From Roseiarcus sp963775575 (lineage in GTDB: Bacteria; Pseudomonadota; Alphaproteobacteria; Rhizobiales; Beijerinckiaceae): a DNA stretch of 64,000 nt. The translations under genes and the position numbers were made by a program. A model generated the notes under the pieces. That model was not told where the DNA came from. It saw only the letters and a program-made list of their open reading frames with translations, and made no database searches. The DNA lies in NCBI GenBank assembly GCA_963775575.1, contig CAVZJG010000003.1:372001-436000 (forward strand). Direction: 5' to 3'. Position 1 is the first letter of the stretch, and each line of letters starts with the position of its first letter. Below are positions 24,014-33,416 of the stretch, in pieces.

Positions 24014-26266
24014 CTATTCCGGCGCGTCGTCGGGCTGGTCGGCCGGGTCTGCGCCCTTGTTGCCGCTCTGACCCGGCTGCACGACCCGGTCGGGCGGCGC
24101 GCGCTTCGGCGCGGGCGACCACGGGCGGTCTTCGAGCGCAGAGCGGTCCGTGGCGACGACGAAACGCGCGCCGTCCCACTCGAGCCCCACGGCGCCGGTC
24201 AGCGCGAGCCGGCGTTCGTCGAAGACCTCCGCCTTGCAGTCGGCCGGCGCGGTCAGCGCGGTGAGGATGACGGAAGCGCGCGCGCAATCCTCCTCGAACG
24301 CGGCGCGATCGATCACCACGCTCAGCGACTGCCCCTCGGGCAGCGCGGCGACGCAGCCGACGCGGTCGCAGGGCGCATCGGGATCGCGCGCCGCCTCGGG
24401 ATCGCGGTCGTCGCCGTCGGCGGCGAGCCATTGCTCCGCGTCGAAGGCGCTGAAGCGCTTGCCGACGACCTCGAGCCGTCCGTCGGCGTCGCGCACCGCC
24501 GCCAGGTCCCCCGAGGGCGCCAAGATCGCGTCGAAGCGCGGACCGTTCATCGCGCCGAGGACGCCGAGCGCCAAGAAGGGTATCGCCGTGGCGCGCAACA
24601 GCCAGCTCCGCCAGAGAACCACGCTCAGCACGGCAAGGGCCAGGAACGGCAACGCGAAGGGCGCGAACGCGTGCAGGCGCAACGTCGAGCCGGGCGCGGC
24701 GGCGATGAAGCGCGCGACCCAGAGAATGAACTTGATGCCGGCGCCGACGTAGAGCCAGACCGGCGCGTCGAGGCCGAGGGGATAGAGCGCCGTCCCGACG
24801 AGCGCGCCGGGCACGGCGAAGAATTCGATGACCGTCAGCGTCAGCGGATTGCCGATCAACACATAGGGGCTGAGATCATGGAAATGATAGGACATGAACG
24901 ACGCGGTGGCGCTGGTCGCGCACAGCGTCCCGAACAGCAGCGCGACCGGCTTGTCGACGAAATGGCTGATGACCCCGCCGCGCCGGGGCGGGCGCAGGCG
25001 CGTGGGGACGAAGGGATCGGCGCTCCTGTCGACGCGGGCGAAGCGCGCCTCCATCACCGCGACCAGCGCGCCGACCGCGGCGAACGAGAGCTGAAAACTG
25101 ACGCCGAGGATCGCCTCCGGCTCCAGCGCGACGATCGCCAGCACGGCGAGCGCGAGGTTGCGCATCGTCAGCGCGCGCCGATCGAGGATAACGGCGCCGA
25201 GCACGATCAGCGTCATGATCAGGGCGCGCTCGGTGCCGACGCGCGAACCGGTGGCGATGTCATAAGCGAGCGAGCCGAGCATGGCGACGCCGGCCGCCCA
25301 TTTCTTGATGGGGTAGCGCAACGCCAGCGTCGGCGACAGCGCCAGCAGCCGGCGCGCGACGACGAAGAAGATGCCGGCGACCAGCGTCATCTGCAGGCCG
25401 GAGATGGTGATGATGTGGAAGATGCCGGCCTCGCGGATGAGGTCCTTGGCGTCGTTGGAGAGGAAGTCGCGCTTGCCCGTGACCATCGCCGCGGCGATCG
25501 CCCCCTCGTCGCCGCCGATGATCGCGTCGACGCGCAACGCGAGGCGGTTGCGCGCTCGATCGATCGCGGCGAAGAACCGCTGGCGCCACGAGGCCTCGCG
25601 CGGCGGCGGCAGCGCCGTGATCGCGCCGAGCGTCGAGCCGACCGCGCCGACGCCCGAGAAATAGGCGTCGCGGGCGAAATCGTAGCCGCCCGGCAGCACC
25701 GCGCGCGACGGCGGCAGCAGCCGCGCCTGCAGCGCGACGTAGTCGCCGGCGATGACACCCGGCGCCTTGCGCGTCGTCACCCGCACCCGGCGCGGCGCGA
25801 CATCCCGAGGCAGGTCGCCGGCGTCGACGACGCCGAGCACGAGCCGCGCGCCGACCGGGCGGATGTCGACTTCCTCGACGAAGCCCTGCAACTTGACGAT
25901 GCGGATGCGATCGACAGCCGGCGTCTCGACCCGCGCGGTGCGCAGCCCCATCGACAGAAAGCCGGCGGAGAGCGCCGCGAGGCCGATCCAGACGCCGAGC
26001 GCGAGGGGTCGCGCGCGCGAGAACCAGGCGAGCGCGGCGAAGAGAGCGGTCAGCAGCGCCGGCAGCCACAGCACGGGCTCGCGATCGGCCGCCATGTTCA
26101 GCGCGACGCCGCCCATCGCGGCGACGGGAATCCACAGGAAGAACCGCCGCTCGTCGACTTCCTTCGCCAGCGCGCCCGCGAATAGCGCGCGCCAATCCGG
26201 CGCCAACGCCGCCGCGCGCGCGCGGCCGGCGACGGCGAGGACGCCGGAACGCGCTGGGGTCGTCAT
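24014..26266 (-). CDS. comEC: ComEC/Rec2-family membrane protein
   Basis: 750 residues, polytopic inner-membrane protein; ComEC forms the channel for single-stranded DNA uptake. The N-terminal DUF4131 region (helices near 45-120, then FVEEVDIRPVGARLVLGVVD) is followed by the Competence domain: AAAMVTGKRDFLS, GIFHIITISGLQMTLVAGIF and SRVGTERALIMTLIVLGAVI. The C-terminal 150 residues are soluble but lack the H-x-H-x-D-H of the metallo-beta-lactamase domain seen in some ComEC proteins, as is common in this order. A TPP riboswitch-like element lies upstream on the same strand. Confidence 0.92.
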   Translation of the reverse strand: MTTPARSGVLAVAGRARAAALAPDWRALFAGALAKEVDERRFFLWIPVAAMGGVALNMAADREPVLWLPALLTALFAALAWFSRARPLALGVWIGLAALSAGFLSMGLRTARVETPAVDRIRIVKLQGFVEEVDIRPVGARLVLGVVDAGDLPRDVAPRRVRVTTRKAPGVIAGDYVALQARLLPPSRAVLPGGYDFARDAYFSGVGAVGSTLGAITALPPPREASWRQRFFAAIDRARNRLALRVDAIIGGDEGAIAAAMVTGKRDFLSNDAKDLIREAGIFHIITISGLQMTLVAGIFFVVARRLLALSPTLALRYPIKKWAAGVAMLGSLAYDIATGSRVGTERALIMTLIVLGAVILDRRALTMRNLALAVLAIVALEPEAILGVSFQLSFAAVGALVAVMEARFARVDRSADPFVPTRLRPPRRGGVISHFVDKPVALLFGTLCATSATASFMSYHFHDLSPYVLIGNPLTLTVIEFFAVPGALVGTALYPLGLDAPVWLYVGAGIKFILWVARFIAAAPGSTLRLHAFAPFALPFLALAVLSVVLWRSWLLRATAIPFLALGVLGAMNGPRFDAILAPSGDLAAVRDADGRLEVVGKRFSAFDAEQWLAADGDDRDPEAARDPDAPCDRVGCVAALPEGQSLSVVIDRAAFEEDCARASVILTALTAPADCKAEVFDERRLALTGAVGLEWDGARFVVATDRSALEDRPWSPAPKRAPPDRVVQPGQSGNKGADPADQPDDAPE

Positions 26267-26342
26267 AGGCGCGAAGTCTAGCCGAATTCATGCGCCGAGA
26301 GGAGGGGCGTCGTCGCGGGGCGCGGCGATAAGCATCGGCGAG

Positions 26343-26432
26343 CTTCGTCTCTTCGCCGGCATGATCCGGATCAGGTTCCACGGGTCCGGCGCAGCCGTCG
26401 TCTCAACCGCGCCTGCGGCGTCCCTCGAGTTA
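26343..26432 (-). ncRNA. TPP (thiamine pyrophosphate) riboswitch
   Basis: Read on the minus strand, the conserved blocks occur in the right order: CGAGGGACGCC, then GGTTGAGACGA (family GGCUGAGA), then GACCCGTGGAACCTGATC followed by CGGATCATGCCGGCGAAG (family ACCUGAUCUGGAUAAUGCCAGCGNAG). The element ends about 75 bases before the comEC start. TPP riboswitches normally control thiamine synthesis or uptake genes; no such gene is in this window. Confidence 0.9.
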
Positions 26433-26987
26433 AGGGGACGAATGCGGGACGAAAGGGGGCGGGCGTCAATGAAGGGGGTGGAGCGGGCGCCATTTTCCGA
26501 CGGGGAGGCCTGATTTCAATGGCTTGCGACGCGATTTTCCGCCGCTTGGGCGCGCCGCCAAGCAGCCCGAACGGACTCGCGTTCGACAGCGCCGATCTCT
26601 TCGCGTGGGATACGCGATCGGGGGCGCAGCGCTTGGAAATCGCGCCGCGCCGCCCGCTTGACGCCGACGAAGGCGAGGCGTTTGAACACATACGGGCCTG
26701 TCGCCGCAAACCCCGCCGACGGCGCGGCAGCTCGCCGACGCATGATCCCAATCCGTCGATCAACTAAAATGTAGCTCCAAGGCGCTTTTCCAACGCCGAT
26801 TTGAGCTTCTAATCAATAGGTTGTCGATTCCTTGCGTTGAAGATCGACAAAGCCCGGACCGAAGCCCAAGGCGGTGGGTGGATGAGATGGAGAATTGCGT
26901 CTCATGTCCCCACAACCAATAGGAATGGTGTTGCCTCTGTTATCTTGTACTCGTCCCATTTGGCAGATAATTTACGCGACTTCAGAA
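26433..26987. other. Intergenic stretch between the riboswitch and the response regulator
   Basis: 555 bases. Short frames on both strands around 26516-26767 are Arg/Pro-rich and not convincing. From about 26780 the composition drops to lower GC, marking the edge of the signalling island. Confidence 0.4.
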
Positions 26988-27356
26988 TTAGGCTGCCAGC
27001 AGCTTTTCAATGGAGCGCTGAAGTTGAGATTGCGTATACGGCTTCTGAAGGGAGTGTGCGCCTTCGACAAACAAAGCCGTCATTTTGTCGGTAATGGAAT
27101 TGCCTGTCGTGTAGAGCACACGCAATTTCGGCCGAAGCTTGATGGCTTGGCGTGCAAGTTCAAACCCACCATGGGCCGCTGTTCTGAGACCGATATCGGC
27201 GATCAGCACGTCGACGTGTTGAGCAGAACGTAAGATTAAAAGCGCGTCGTCTACGTCGCCTGCCGAAAGTGTTTGGTGCCCAAACTCTTGAATAGTCATC
27301 TCGGCTAATTCGCGGATAAGAAAATCATCTTCGACGATCAGGATCACAGCCATCAT
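26988..27356 (-). CDS. Single-domain response regulator
   Basis: 122 residues from MMAVILIVEDDFLIRELAEM; two adjacent ATGs at 27356 and 27353. It is a CheY-like receiver only: acidic pocket EDD, phosphoacceptor Asp in VDVLIADIGLR, the Thr in VLYTTGN and the Lys in SLQKPYT. The ILIVEDDFLIR start and QKPYT end match receivers that pair with HWE/HisKA_2-type kinases in alphaproteobacteria. No output domain, so it acts by protein contact or in a phosphorelay. A kinase-like gene lies 465 bases upstream on the same strand. Confidence 0.9.
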   Translation of the reverse strand: MMAVILIVEDDFLIRELAEMTIQEFGHQTLSAGDVDDALLILRSAQHVDVLIADIGLRTAAHGGFELARQAIKLRPKLRVLYTTGNSITDKMTALFVEGAHSLQKPYTQSQLQRSIEKLLAA

Positions 27357-27820
27357 AATGCTTCCCGCCGTGGCGGCCAACGCCGCGGGGTACGGCTTTC
27401 GACGGCCGACTGCGCCCGGGCGCGAGCGCCGAGACTTGGTCTTCTAGACCAAAGGCATTGACAGCGCGAGCGATAGATCCGGGAACTGCTCAGATCCATG
27501 CCTTCGCCCGCGCCAAGCTCGCGCCGGCGTTGCCATAACCCGGCGAAGGCGAGGGCCTTGGGGCGGGAGCATCCCGCCCGCCCTGAGGATGTCGCCTCAT
27601 ACCTCGCCGCGCGCGCAGGAACGCACGCCGTCGCCACGCCGGTCCGGCGACCTGCATCTGCTTGTGGTGCACGCAATCGTGTCATTCAGACAGCTTCAGT
27701 GAGTGTCTTACCCCCCACCCGCGGTCATGTGCTTACGCTGCTTGAATGACGAACGTCCGCCACAAGCAAACGGTGGCGCAGAGACCGCACCGGACTCATA
27801 CCGCTCGCGCGCTCATATCC
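27357..27820. other. Intergenic stretch between receiver and kinase genes
   Basis: 464 bases without a supportable gene. It separates the two signalling genes and so probably holds an independent promoter for the receiver. Confidence 0.4.
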
Positions 27821-28825
27821 CTACGAGCCTTCACGCAACGGCAAGATTAGGCGCACGGTAGTACCCTGGCTGTCGCTCTTCCGCTCGACCTGGCCGCCGA
27901 GCTGTTGGGCGAAGCCGTCGACCAGCCGGCCGCCGAGCCCGGAATCGGCCCGTCGAGGAAGGAGCCCTTGGCCGTCGTCGGCGACTGTCAGGCGAAGCTC
28001 CCCGCGCGCGCGCTTTAGCGTCACCATGACCGTGCCCTTTGCCTCGCCCGGAAAAGCATACTTGATGGCATTCGTGACGAGCTCGTTCACAATGAGCCCG
28101 ATCGGAATTGCCCGATCGGTCGGCAGGAGCTCGCTCTCGATTTCGGTCTTGAGCACGATGGGCGTGTCGCCTTCCTTATGTACCGATTCGACCAGGTCGC
28201 GGCATAATTCATCCAGATAGGTTGCCGCATCGACAGCCTCAACGGTGTCGGCTTTGCTCAGTCTTGAATAGAGATGCCCGAGGGCCGTGATGCGATGCGA
28301 CACCCTCTCAAGCGCCGCTTTGCCCTCGCCGCTCTTGTGGCTCCGCGCTTCAATCATGACCATTGCAGCGATAAGTTGCAGGCTGTTCTTGACTCGGTAA
28401 GTCAGCTCTTGCAACAGCATGCCGATACGCTCGTGCGCGGCCGCGTGCTCACGCTCAAGCCTTGCGCGCTCGGTGATGTCTTCGATCGCCAGGAGAATCT
28501 GTTGTATCTTGTTGCCACGCCGGTAAACCTTACGCGCGTTGAGGACCATTGTGCGCCGGCCGATTGACGGGAAGAAATGCTCGACTTCAAAGGCCTCGAT
28601 GGTTTTCCGGCCAGAAATGATGGTCTCGAGCGAGGTGCGGAGCTTGGGAATGTCCCACCGTCCGTTGCCGATCTCATAGAGCTTGCGCCCGACCGTATGC
28701 TTTGGCGCGACTGCGAATGTGTCATAGAAGGAGCGGTTCGCAAAGCGGATGGTCAGATCGGGCTCAAGCACGAGGATGCCTTCGCGGATTGTCTCCACGA
28801 GATCCAGTGGGTTGACGTCGCGCAT
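27821..28825 (-). CDS. PAS sensor kinase of HisKA_2/HWE type, lacking the phosphoacceptor His
   Basis: 334 residues from MRDVNPLDLVETIREG. PAS domain at about 10-120 (ILVLEPDLTIRFANRSFYDT ... LLAIEDITERARLE). The dimerisation box reads QELTYRVKNSLQLIAAMVMI. Families of this kind have HRVKN here, so the His is replaced by Tyr (codon TAC, around residue 143). The ATPase domain is complete: IVNELVTNAIKYAFPG (N box), VADDGQGLLP (G1) and GLGGRLVDGFAQQLGG. It is soluble. Without the His it cannot autophosphorylate in the usual way. It may be a pseudokinase or a scaffold. Confidence 0.85.
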   Translation of the reverse strand: MRDVNPLDLVETIREGILVLEPDLTIRFANRSFYDTFAVAPKHTVGRKLYEIGNGRWDIPKLRTSLETIISGRKTIEAFEVEHFFPSIGRRTMVLNARKVYRRGNKIQQILLAIEDITERARLEREHAAAHERIGMLLQELTYRVKNSLQLIAAMVMIEARSHKSGEGKAALERVSHRITALGHLYSRLSKADTVEAVDAATYLDELCRDLVESVHKEGDTPIVLKTEIESELLPTDRAIPIGLIVNELVTNAIKYAFPGEAKGTVMVTLKRARGELRLTVADDGQGLLPRRADSGLGGRLVDGFAQQLGGQVERKSDSQGTTVRLILPLREGS

Positions 28826-28948
28826 GGCAGCGGCCCTGCACACCTTCTGCTGACGGGGCTTATCTCGACAGCAAGAATGCGATCCTGTGAGAGGGCTTAC
28901 GTCGGCCCCCCGCCCGTTTTGATTGTTAGCTCGTAGAGGGGGATGTTG

Positions 28949-28968
28949 TCGGTAATGTACATTACCGA
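28949..28968. promoter_or_regulatory. Perfect 20-bp palindrome upstream of the kinase gene
   Basis: TCGGTAATGTACATTACCGA is its own reverse complement over all 20 bases. It lies between the stop of the Crp-type regulator (28986) and the kinase start (28825), in the kinase promoter region. It looks like an operator for a dimeric regulator; the family is unknown. Confidence 0.7.
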
Positions 28969-28985
28969 GTCCGGGGGGTCGTTTC

Positions 28986-29702
28986 TTACGTGTATGTTTT
29001 AGGGAGGTGAAAAGCGACGCGCGCCCGGACTAACTGATAACATTCACAAGATGCCGCCACGAGACCCTGCCGATCAAGTATCGTGACTTGCCGTCGGCCG
29101 CGCGCAATCAAACCGGCGTGTTCCAACTCATGGGCAGCGTTCGTGATGGTTGGCCTCTGGACGCCCAGCATTTCGGCGAGCAGGTTCTGGGTGATCTGCA
29201 GTGCGTCATCGTCGCCGCGGTCACGCATCATGAGCAGCCAACGCGCTAGCCGCTGCTTGAGGCTGTGCGCGCCGTTGCACGCTACTGACACAAGGACCTG
29301 CTCGAGAAAGGCCTGGACGTAAGCGTACATGAGACTTCGGAATGACGGCATCGACCCCATGGCCCGTGTGAACGCCGCGCGCGACATCTTTGCTGCGCTC
29401 CCCGGAATCTGGACGAGAAGCCGGATGGAGGAACGCTTGGCGCCGAAGACGGCTTGCACAGCCGTGCAACCTTCCCTACCGATCGTCGCCATCTCGATGA
29501 CACTGCCGTCCGCATAAACCGCCACCACCGAGACGACGCCGATGTCGGGGAAGAATACATGGTCGAGCGAACTATCCGCGTCCATCAGGACCTGCTCGCG
29601 TTGGCAGCCAATGTGTTCAAGCTCCGGCATAAGCTGCTTGAGATTGGAGGATGGCAGGGCGAGCAAAAGCCGATTGCGGGGCCAATTTGGTTGAGCGCTC
29701 AT
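28986..29702 (-). CDS. Crp/Fnr-family transcriptional regulator
   Basis: 238 residues from MSAQPNWPRNRLLLALPSSN. Cyclic-nucleotide-binding-like fold at 20-145 (HVFFPDIGVVSVVAVYADGS, EMATIGREGCTAVQAVFGAK), dimer helix near 150, then the HTH_Crp_2 helix-turn-helix ITQNLLAEMLGVQRPTITNA. It has no Fnr-type cysteine cluster. Such proteins are common in this order next to two-component genes. The ligand is unknown. It is followed by a palindrome and the kinase gene on the same strand. Confidence 0.9.
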   Translation of the reverse strand: MSAQPNWPRNRLLLALPSSNLKQLMPELEHIGCQREQVLMDADSSLDHVFFPDIGVVSVVAVYADGSVIEMATIGREGCTAVQAVFGAKRSSIRLLVQIPGSAAKMSRAAFTRAMGSMPSFRSLMYAYVQAFLEQVLVSVACNGAHSLKQRLARWLLMMRDRGDDDALQITQNLLAEMLGVQRPTITNAAHELEHAGLIARGRRQVTILDRQGLVAASCECYQLVRARVAFHLPKTYT

Positions 29703-29992
29703 ACTCTCTAAATGGCGCTCGGTTCGCTCCGGTTGCAAGGGGGAACTGCTCCCTCGTCACAAGACTTGTAGCGCCGCGGGTTGCTCGCTTCGCTCGCAAA
29801 CATCGACCCCTCCGCGCGGCTCAGCAGCCGCTTAGCGGCTTGACGGCGACGGGCCGATGTGGCCGCCGGCCATTGCAAGACGAGCGAATCCCCGCCCGCC
29901 CTTTGTCCCCACGCCGCATTTCTGATACAGCGGCGCGCCGGGCCGGCCAGCATGGGCCGCCCTCTCCCTGAAAAGAAGACCGCGGCTCGCCT

Positions 29993-31417
29993 ATGCCCCA
30001 AGTCGTCACCCGTTTCGCGCCTTCGCCGACCGGCTTCCTGCATATCGGCGGCGCGCGCACCGCGCTGTTCAACTGGCTCTACGCCAAGCGCTTCGGCGGC
30101 CGGTTCCTGCTGCGCATCGAGGACACCGACCGCGAGCGCTCGACCCAAGCGGCGGTCGACGCGATCATCGACGGTCTCGATTGGCTCGGGCTGAAATGGG
30201 ACGGCGAGGCGATCAGCCAGCACGCGCGCGTCGCCCGCCATCGCGAGGTCGCCGAGCTTTTGCTCGCCTCGGGCGGCGCCTATCGCTGCTACGCCAGCCC
30301 GGAGGAGCTGGAAGAAATGCGCGCCAAGGCGCGCGCCAAAGGCAAGCCGATGCGCTACGACGGGCGCTGGCGCGACCGCGATTCCAAGGAGGCGCCGCCC
30401 GGCGTCAAGCCGGCGATCCGCCTGCGCGCGCGCCAGGACGGCGAGACGATCGTCGACGACAAGGTGCAGGGCAAGGTCGTCTTCGCCAACAAGGACCTCG
30501 ACGACCTCGTGCTGCTGCGCTCCGACGGCGATCCGACCTACATGCTCGCCGTCGTCGTCGACGACCACGACATGGGCGTCACCCACGTCATCCGCGGCGA
30601 CGATCATCTGACCAACGCCGCGCGGCAGCTGCAGATCTACGCCGCGCTCGGCTGGGACGCGCCGGTGATGGCGCATATCCCGCTGATTCATGGGCCGGAC
30701 GGCGCCAAGCTCTCCAAGCGCCACGGCGCGCTCGGCGTCGACGCCTATCGCGCGCTCGGCTACCTGCCCGCCGCGCTGCGCAATTACCTCGTGCGGCTCG
30801 GCTGGAGCCAGGGCGACCGCGAATTCTTCTCCACCGAAGAGATGATCGCGGCGTTCGATCTGCCCGCCATCGGCCGCTCGCCGTCGCGCTTCGACTTCGT
30901 CAAGCTGGAGAACATGAACGGCCATTTCATGCGCGCGACGCCCGACGGCGAATTGCTGGAAACGCTGGTCGCCGTCCTGCCCTATCTGCCCGGCGGCCCG
31001 AAAATCGCCGCCAAGCTCGACGCCCCCAAGCGCGCCCAGCTCGCGAGCGCGCTGCCGGGCCTGAAGGAACGCGCCAAGACGCTGGTCGAGCTTCTCGACG
31101 GCGCCGGCTTCCTGTTCGTCGAGCGGCCGCTGGCGATGGACGAAAAGGCCGAGGAAATCCTCGCGCGCGGCGGGCGGCTGCACCTCAAGGCGCTGCTGCC
31201 GCGCCTCATGCGCCTCGACGATTGGAGCGCGGCGGCGACGGAAGCGGCGGTGCGCGACTACGCCGCCGAGCGCGGCGACAAGCTCGGCGCCGTCGCCCAG
31301 CCCTTGCGCGCCGCGGTCACCGGCCGCGCGACCTCGCCCGGCATCTTCGACGTGCTGGCGACGCTCGGACGCGAAGAGAGCCTGGCGCGGCTCGGGGACC
31401 AGGCGCGCGCGCCTTAG
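29993..31417 (+). CDS. gltX: Glutamate-tRNA ligase
   Basis: 474 residues; charges tRNA with glutamate. Class I signatures are present: the HIGH-type PSPTGFLHIGGARTALFNWL near the start and KLSKRHGALGVDA. Also visible are RIEDTDRERSTQAAVDAIID and THVIRGDDHLTNAARQ. Length is normal. In relatives gltX often stands near gltA and comEC; here a signalling island and an ABC transporter lie between them. The 290 bases upstream contain only repeat-like GC-rich sequence and the promoter. Confidence 0.96.
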   Translation: MPQVVTRFAPSPTGFLHIGGARTALFNWLYAKRFGGRFLLRIEDTDRERSTQAAVDAIIDGLDWLGLKWDGEAISQHARVARHREVAELLLASGGAYRCYASPEELEEMRAKARAKGKPMRYDGRWRDRDSKEAPPGVKPAIRLRARQDGETIVDDKVQGKVVFANKDLDDLVLLRSDGDPTYMLAVVVDDHDMGVTHVIRGDDHLTNAARQLQIYAALGWDAPVMAHIPLIHGPDGAKLSKRHGALGVDAYRALGYLPAALRNYLVRLGWSQGDREFFSTEEMIAAFDLPAIGRSPSRFDFVKLENMNGHFMRATPDGELLETLVAVLPYLPGGPKIAAKLDAPKRAQLASALPGLKERAKTLVELLDGAGFLFVERPLAMDEKAEEILARGGRLHLKALLPRLMRLDDWSAAATEAAVRDYAAERGDKLGAVAQPLRAAVTGRATSPGIFDVLATLGREESLARLGDQARAP

Positions 31418-31657
31418 AAACGCTCGAGAAAGCCAGCGTGCTGTCGCTCGTCGGCGCCTGTCGTCTTGCCGTCGCATCGCTTCGGCATGAGGGAGCCGAG
31501 GCGCGAGTCGCGCCCCTCCTCGCCGCAGCGGAAAGATGACGCGCGGCGGCGTTTTTCGTTTGCCAACACGCCAGCGGATGTGGTTTCCCTTGCCGTCGCC
31601 TGTCTGGTCGCCCGACTGCGATAAGGCCCCGTTCCACTCTCCAGCCGGATCGATCCG

Positions 31658-33391
31658 ATGGCCAAGATTTACAGCATCGCCTCGGCGGGCCGACGGCTTC
31701 TGCCGAACCATTGGGACCTGATCGCGCTCGCCGCGATCATGGCCGTTCTCACCGCGATCGCGCGCGCCTCTCACGGCATTTCCGCGCCGCTGCCGCCGAC
31801 GACCGAGGCGGCGGTTTCGCTCGATTATAGCGTGTTGCCCTACTACGCGCTGCGCACGGCGCTGCGCATGTTCGCCGCGCTGGCGGCCTCGTTCGTGTTC
31901 ACCTTCACCTACGCGACGCTGGCGGCCAAGAGCCGGCGGGCGGAAATGGTGTTGATCCCCGTTCTCGACATTCTGCAATCGGTGCCGATTCTCGGCTTCC
32001 TGTCGTTCACGGTGACGTTCTTCCTCGGCCTGTTCCCCGGCAACGTGCTCGGCGCGGAATGCGCGGCGGTGTTCGCGGTCTTCACCAGTCAGGCCTGGAA
32101 CATGGCGTTTTCGCTCTATCAGTCGCTGCGCACGGTGCCGCGCGATCTCGACGAGGTGGCGCGCGGCCTGCGCCTCAACGGCTGGCAGAAGTTCTGGCAG
32201 TTGGAGGCGCCCTTCGCGGCGCCCGGTCTGATCTGGAACACGATGATGTCGATGTCGGGCGGCTGGTTCTTCGTCGTCGCGTCCGAAGCGATCACCGTCG
32301 GCGACACGACGATCACCTTGCCGGGCGTCGGCTCCTATATCGCCGCCGCCAACAGCGCGGGACGGTGGGACGCGATCGTCGCCGCCGTCGTGACGATGGC
32401 GATCGTCATTCTGCTTTACGATCAGCTGTTGTTCCGCCCGGTCGTCGCCTGGGCCGCGAAGTTCCGCGTCGAGCTGTCGGTCGGCCAGGAAGTCGAACGC
32501 TCCTGGGTGCTCAGCCTGCTGCAACGGACCTATTGGATTCGGCTGGGCTTCCAGCCGATCTTCGCGGCGCTGCGCTCGGTGAGCTTCTGGCGTCTTCGCC
32601 TTCCCCGACTTTTGCCCGCCAACGCGCTCAGCCCGACGCCGCCGGCCTCGCGCATCCTCGACGTCGCCTGGATCGCCGTCGTCGTCGCGATCGCGCTGTG
32701 GGCGCTGTCGAGCGTCGTCGCCTATATCGGAACAGAACTCTCCTGGCCCGATGTCCTCCAAGCGACGATATTCACGGTCTACACCTTGATTCGCGTCGTC
32801 GTCCTGATGGCCCTGGCCACGATCATCTGGGTGCCGATCAGCGTGCGGGTCGGCTTGAGGCCGCGCTGGGCCGAGGCGGTCCAGCCGATTGCCCAGTTTC
32901 TCGCCGCCTTTCCGGTCAATCTGTTGTTCGGCGCCGCGGTCAGCCTGGTGCTGGTCTTCCATCTCAATCCCGACATCTGGCTCAGCGTCCTCATCGTGTT
33001 CGGCACGCAATGGTACATCGTGTTCAACACCATCGGCGGCGCGGCGGCGTTTCCCAACGACTTGCGCGAGGCGGCGGCGAACTTTCGCGTCCACGGCCGG
33101 GATTGGTGGTGGAAGGCCATACTGCCGGGCGTCATGCCGTATTACGTCACCGGCGCGATCACCGCCTCGGGCGGCTCGTGGAACGCTTCGATCGTCGCCG
33201 AATTCGTCAAATGGAAAGACCAGACGGTCGCCGCCCACGGCATCGGCGACTACATCGCCGAGGCGACCGACAAGGGCGACTTCCCCAAGATCGTCCTCGG
33301 CGTCGCGATCATGTCGATCTTCGTCACCCTGCTCAACCGGCTGTTCTGGCGCCGGCTCTACGCTTACTCCGAACGACGGCTGCGCCTGTAA
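31658..33391 (+). CDS. ABC transporter permease, two fused permease domains
   Basis: 577 residues with two tandem BPD_transp_1 domains (about 70-270 and 370-570), so one chain may do the work of a permease dimer. The EAA loops contacting the ATPase are LDEVARGLRLNGWQKFWQLE in the first half and LREAAANFRVHGRDWWWKAI in the second. About 12 membrane helices. It resembles NitT/TauT-like transporters (nitrate, sulfonate, bicarbonate). The ATPase gene follows after 25 bases; no substrate-binding protein is encoded nearby. Confidence 0.9.
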   Translation: MAKIYSIASAGRRLLPNHWDLIALAAIMAVLTAIARASHGISAPLPPTTEAAVSLDYSVLPYYALRTALRMFAALAASFVFTFTYATLAAKSRRAEMVLIPVLDILQSVPILGFLSFTVTFFLGLFPGNVLGAECAAVFAVFTSQAWNMAFSLYQSLRTVPRDLDEVARGLRLNGWQKFWQLEAPFAAPGLIWNTMMSMSGGWFFVVASEAITVGDTTITLPGVGSYIAAANSAGRWDAIVAAVVTMAIVILLYDQLLFRPVVAWAAKFRVELSVGQEVERSWVLSLLQRTYWIRLGFQPIFAALRSVSFWRLRLPRLLPANALSPTPPASRILDVAWIAVVVAIALWALSSVVAYIGTELSWPDVLQATIFTVYTLIRVVVLMALATIIWVPISVRVGLRPRWAEAVQPIAQFLAAFPVNLLFGAAVSLVLVFHLNPDIWLSVLIVFGTQWYIVFNTIGGAAAFPNDLREAAANFRVHGRDWWWKAILPGVMPYYVTGAITASGGSWNASIVAEFVKWKDQTVAAHGIGDYIAEATDKGDFPKIVLGVAIMSIFVTLLNRLFWRRLYAYSERRLRL

Positions 33392-33416
33392 CTCCTGACT
33401 TCAAGAGGACAACGCC

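Noticed and set aside
29708..33238. Very long minus-strand open frame (1176 codons) opposite gltX and the ABC permease
   Set aside because: Arg/Asp/His-rich antisense shadow typical of high-GC DNA; the plus strand encodes clear, conserved proteins throughout.
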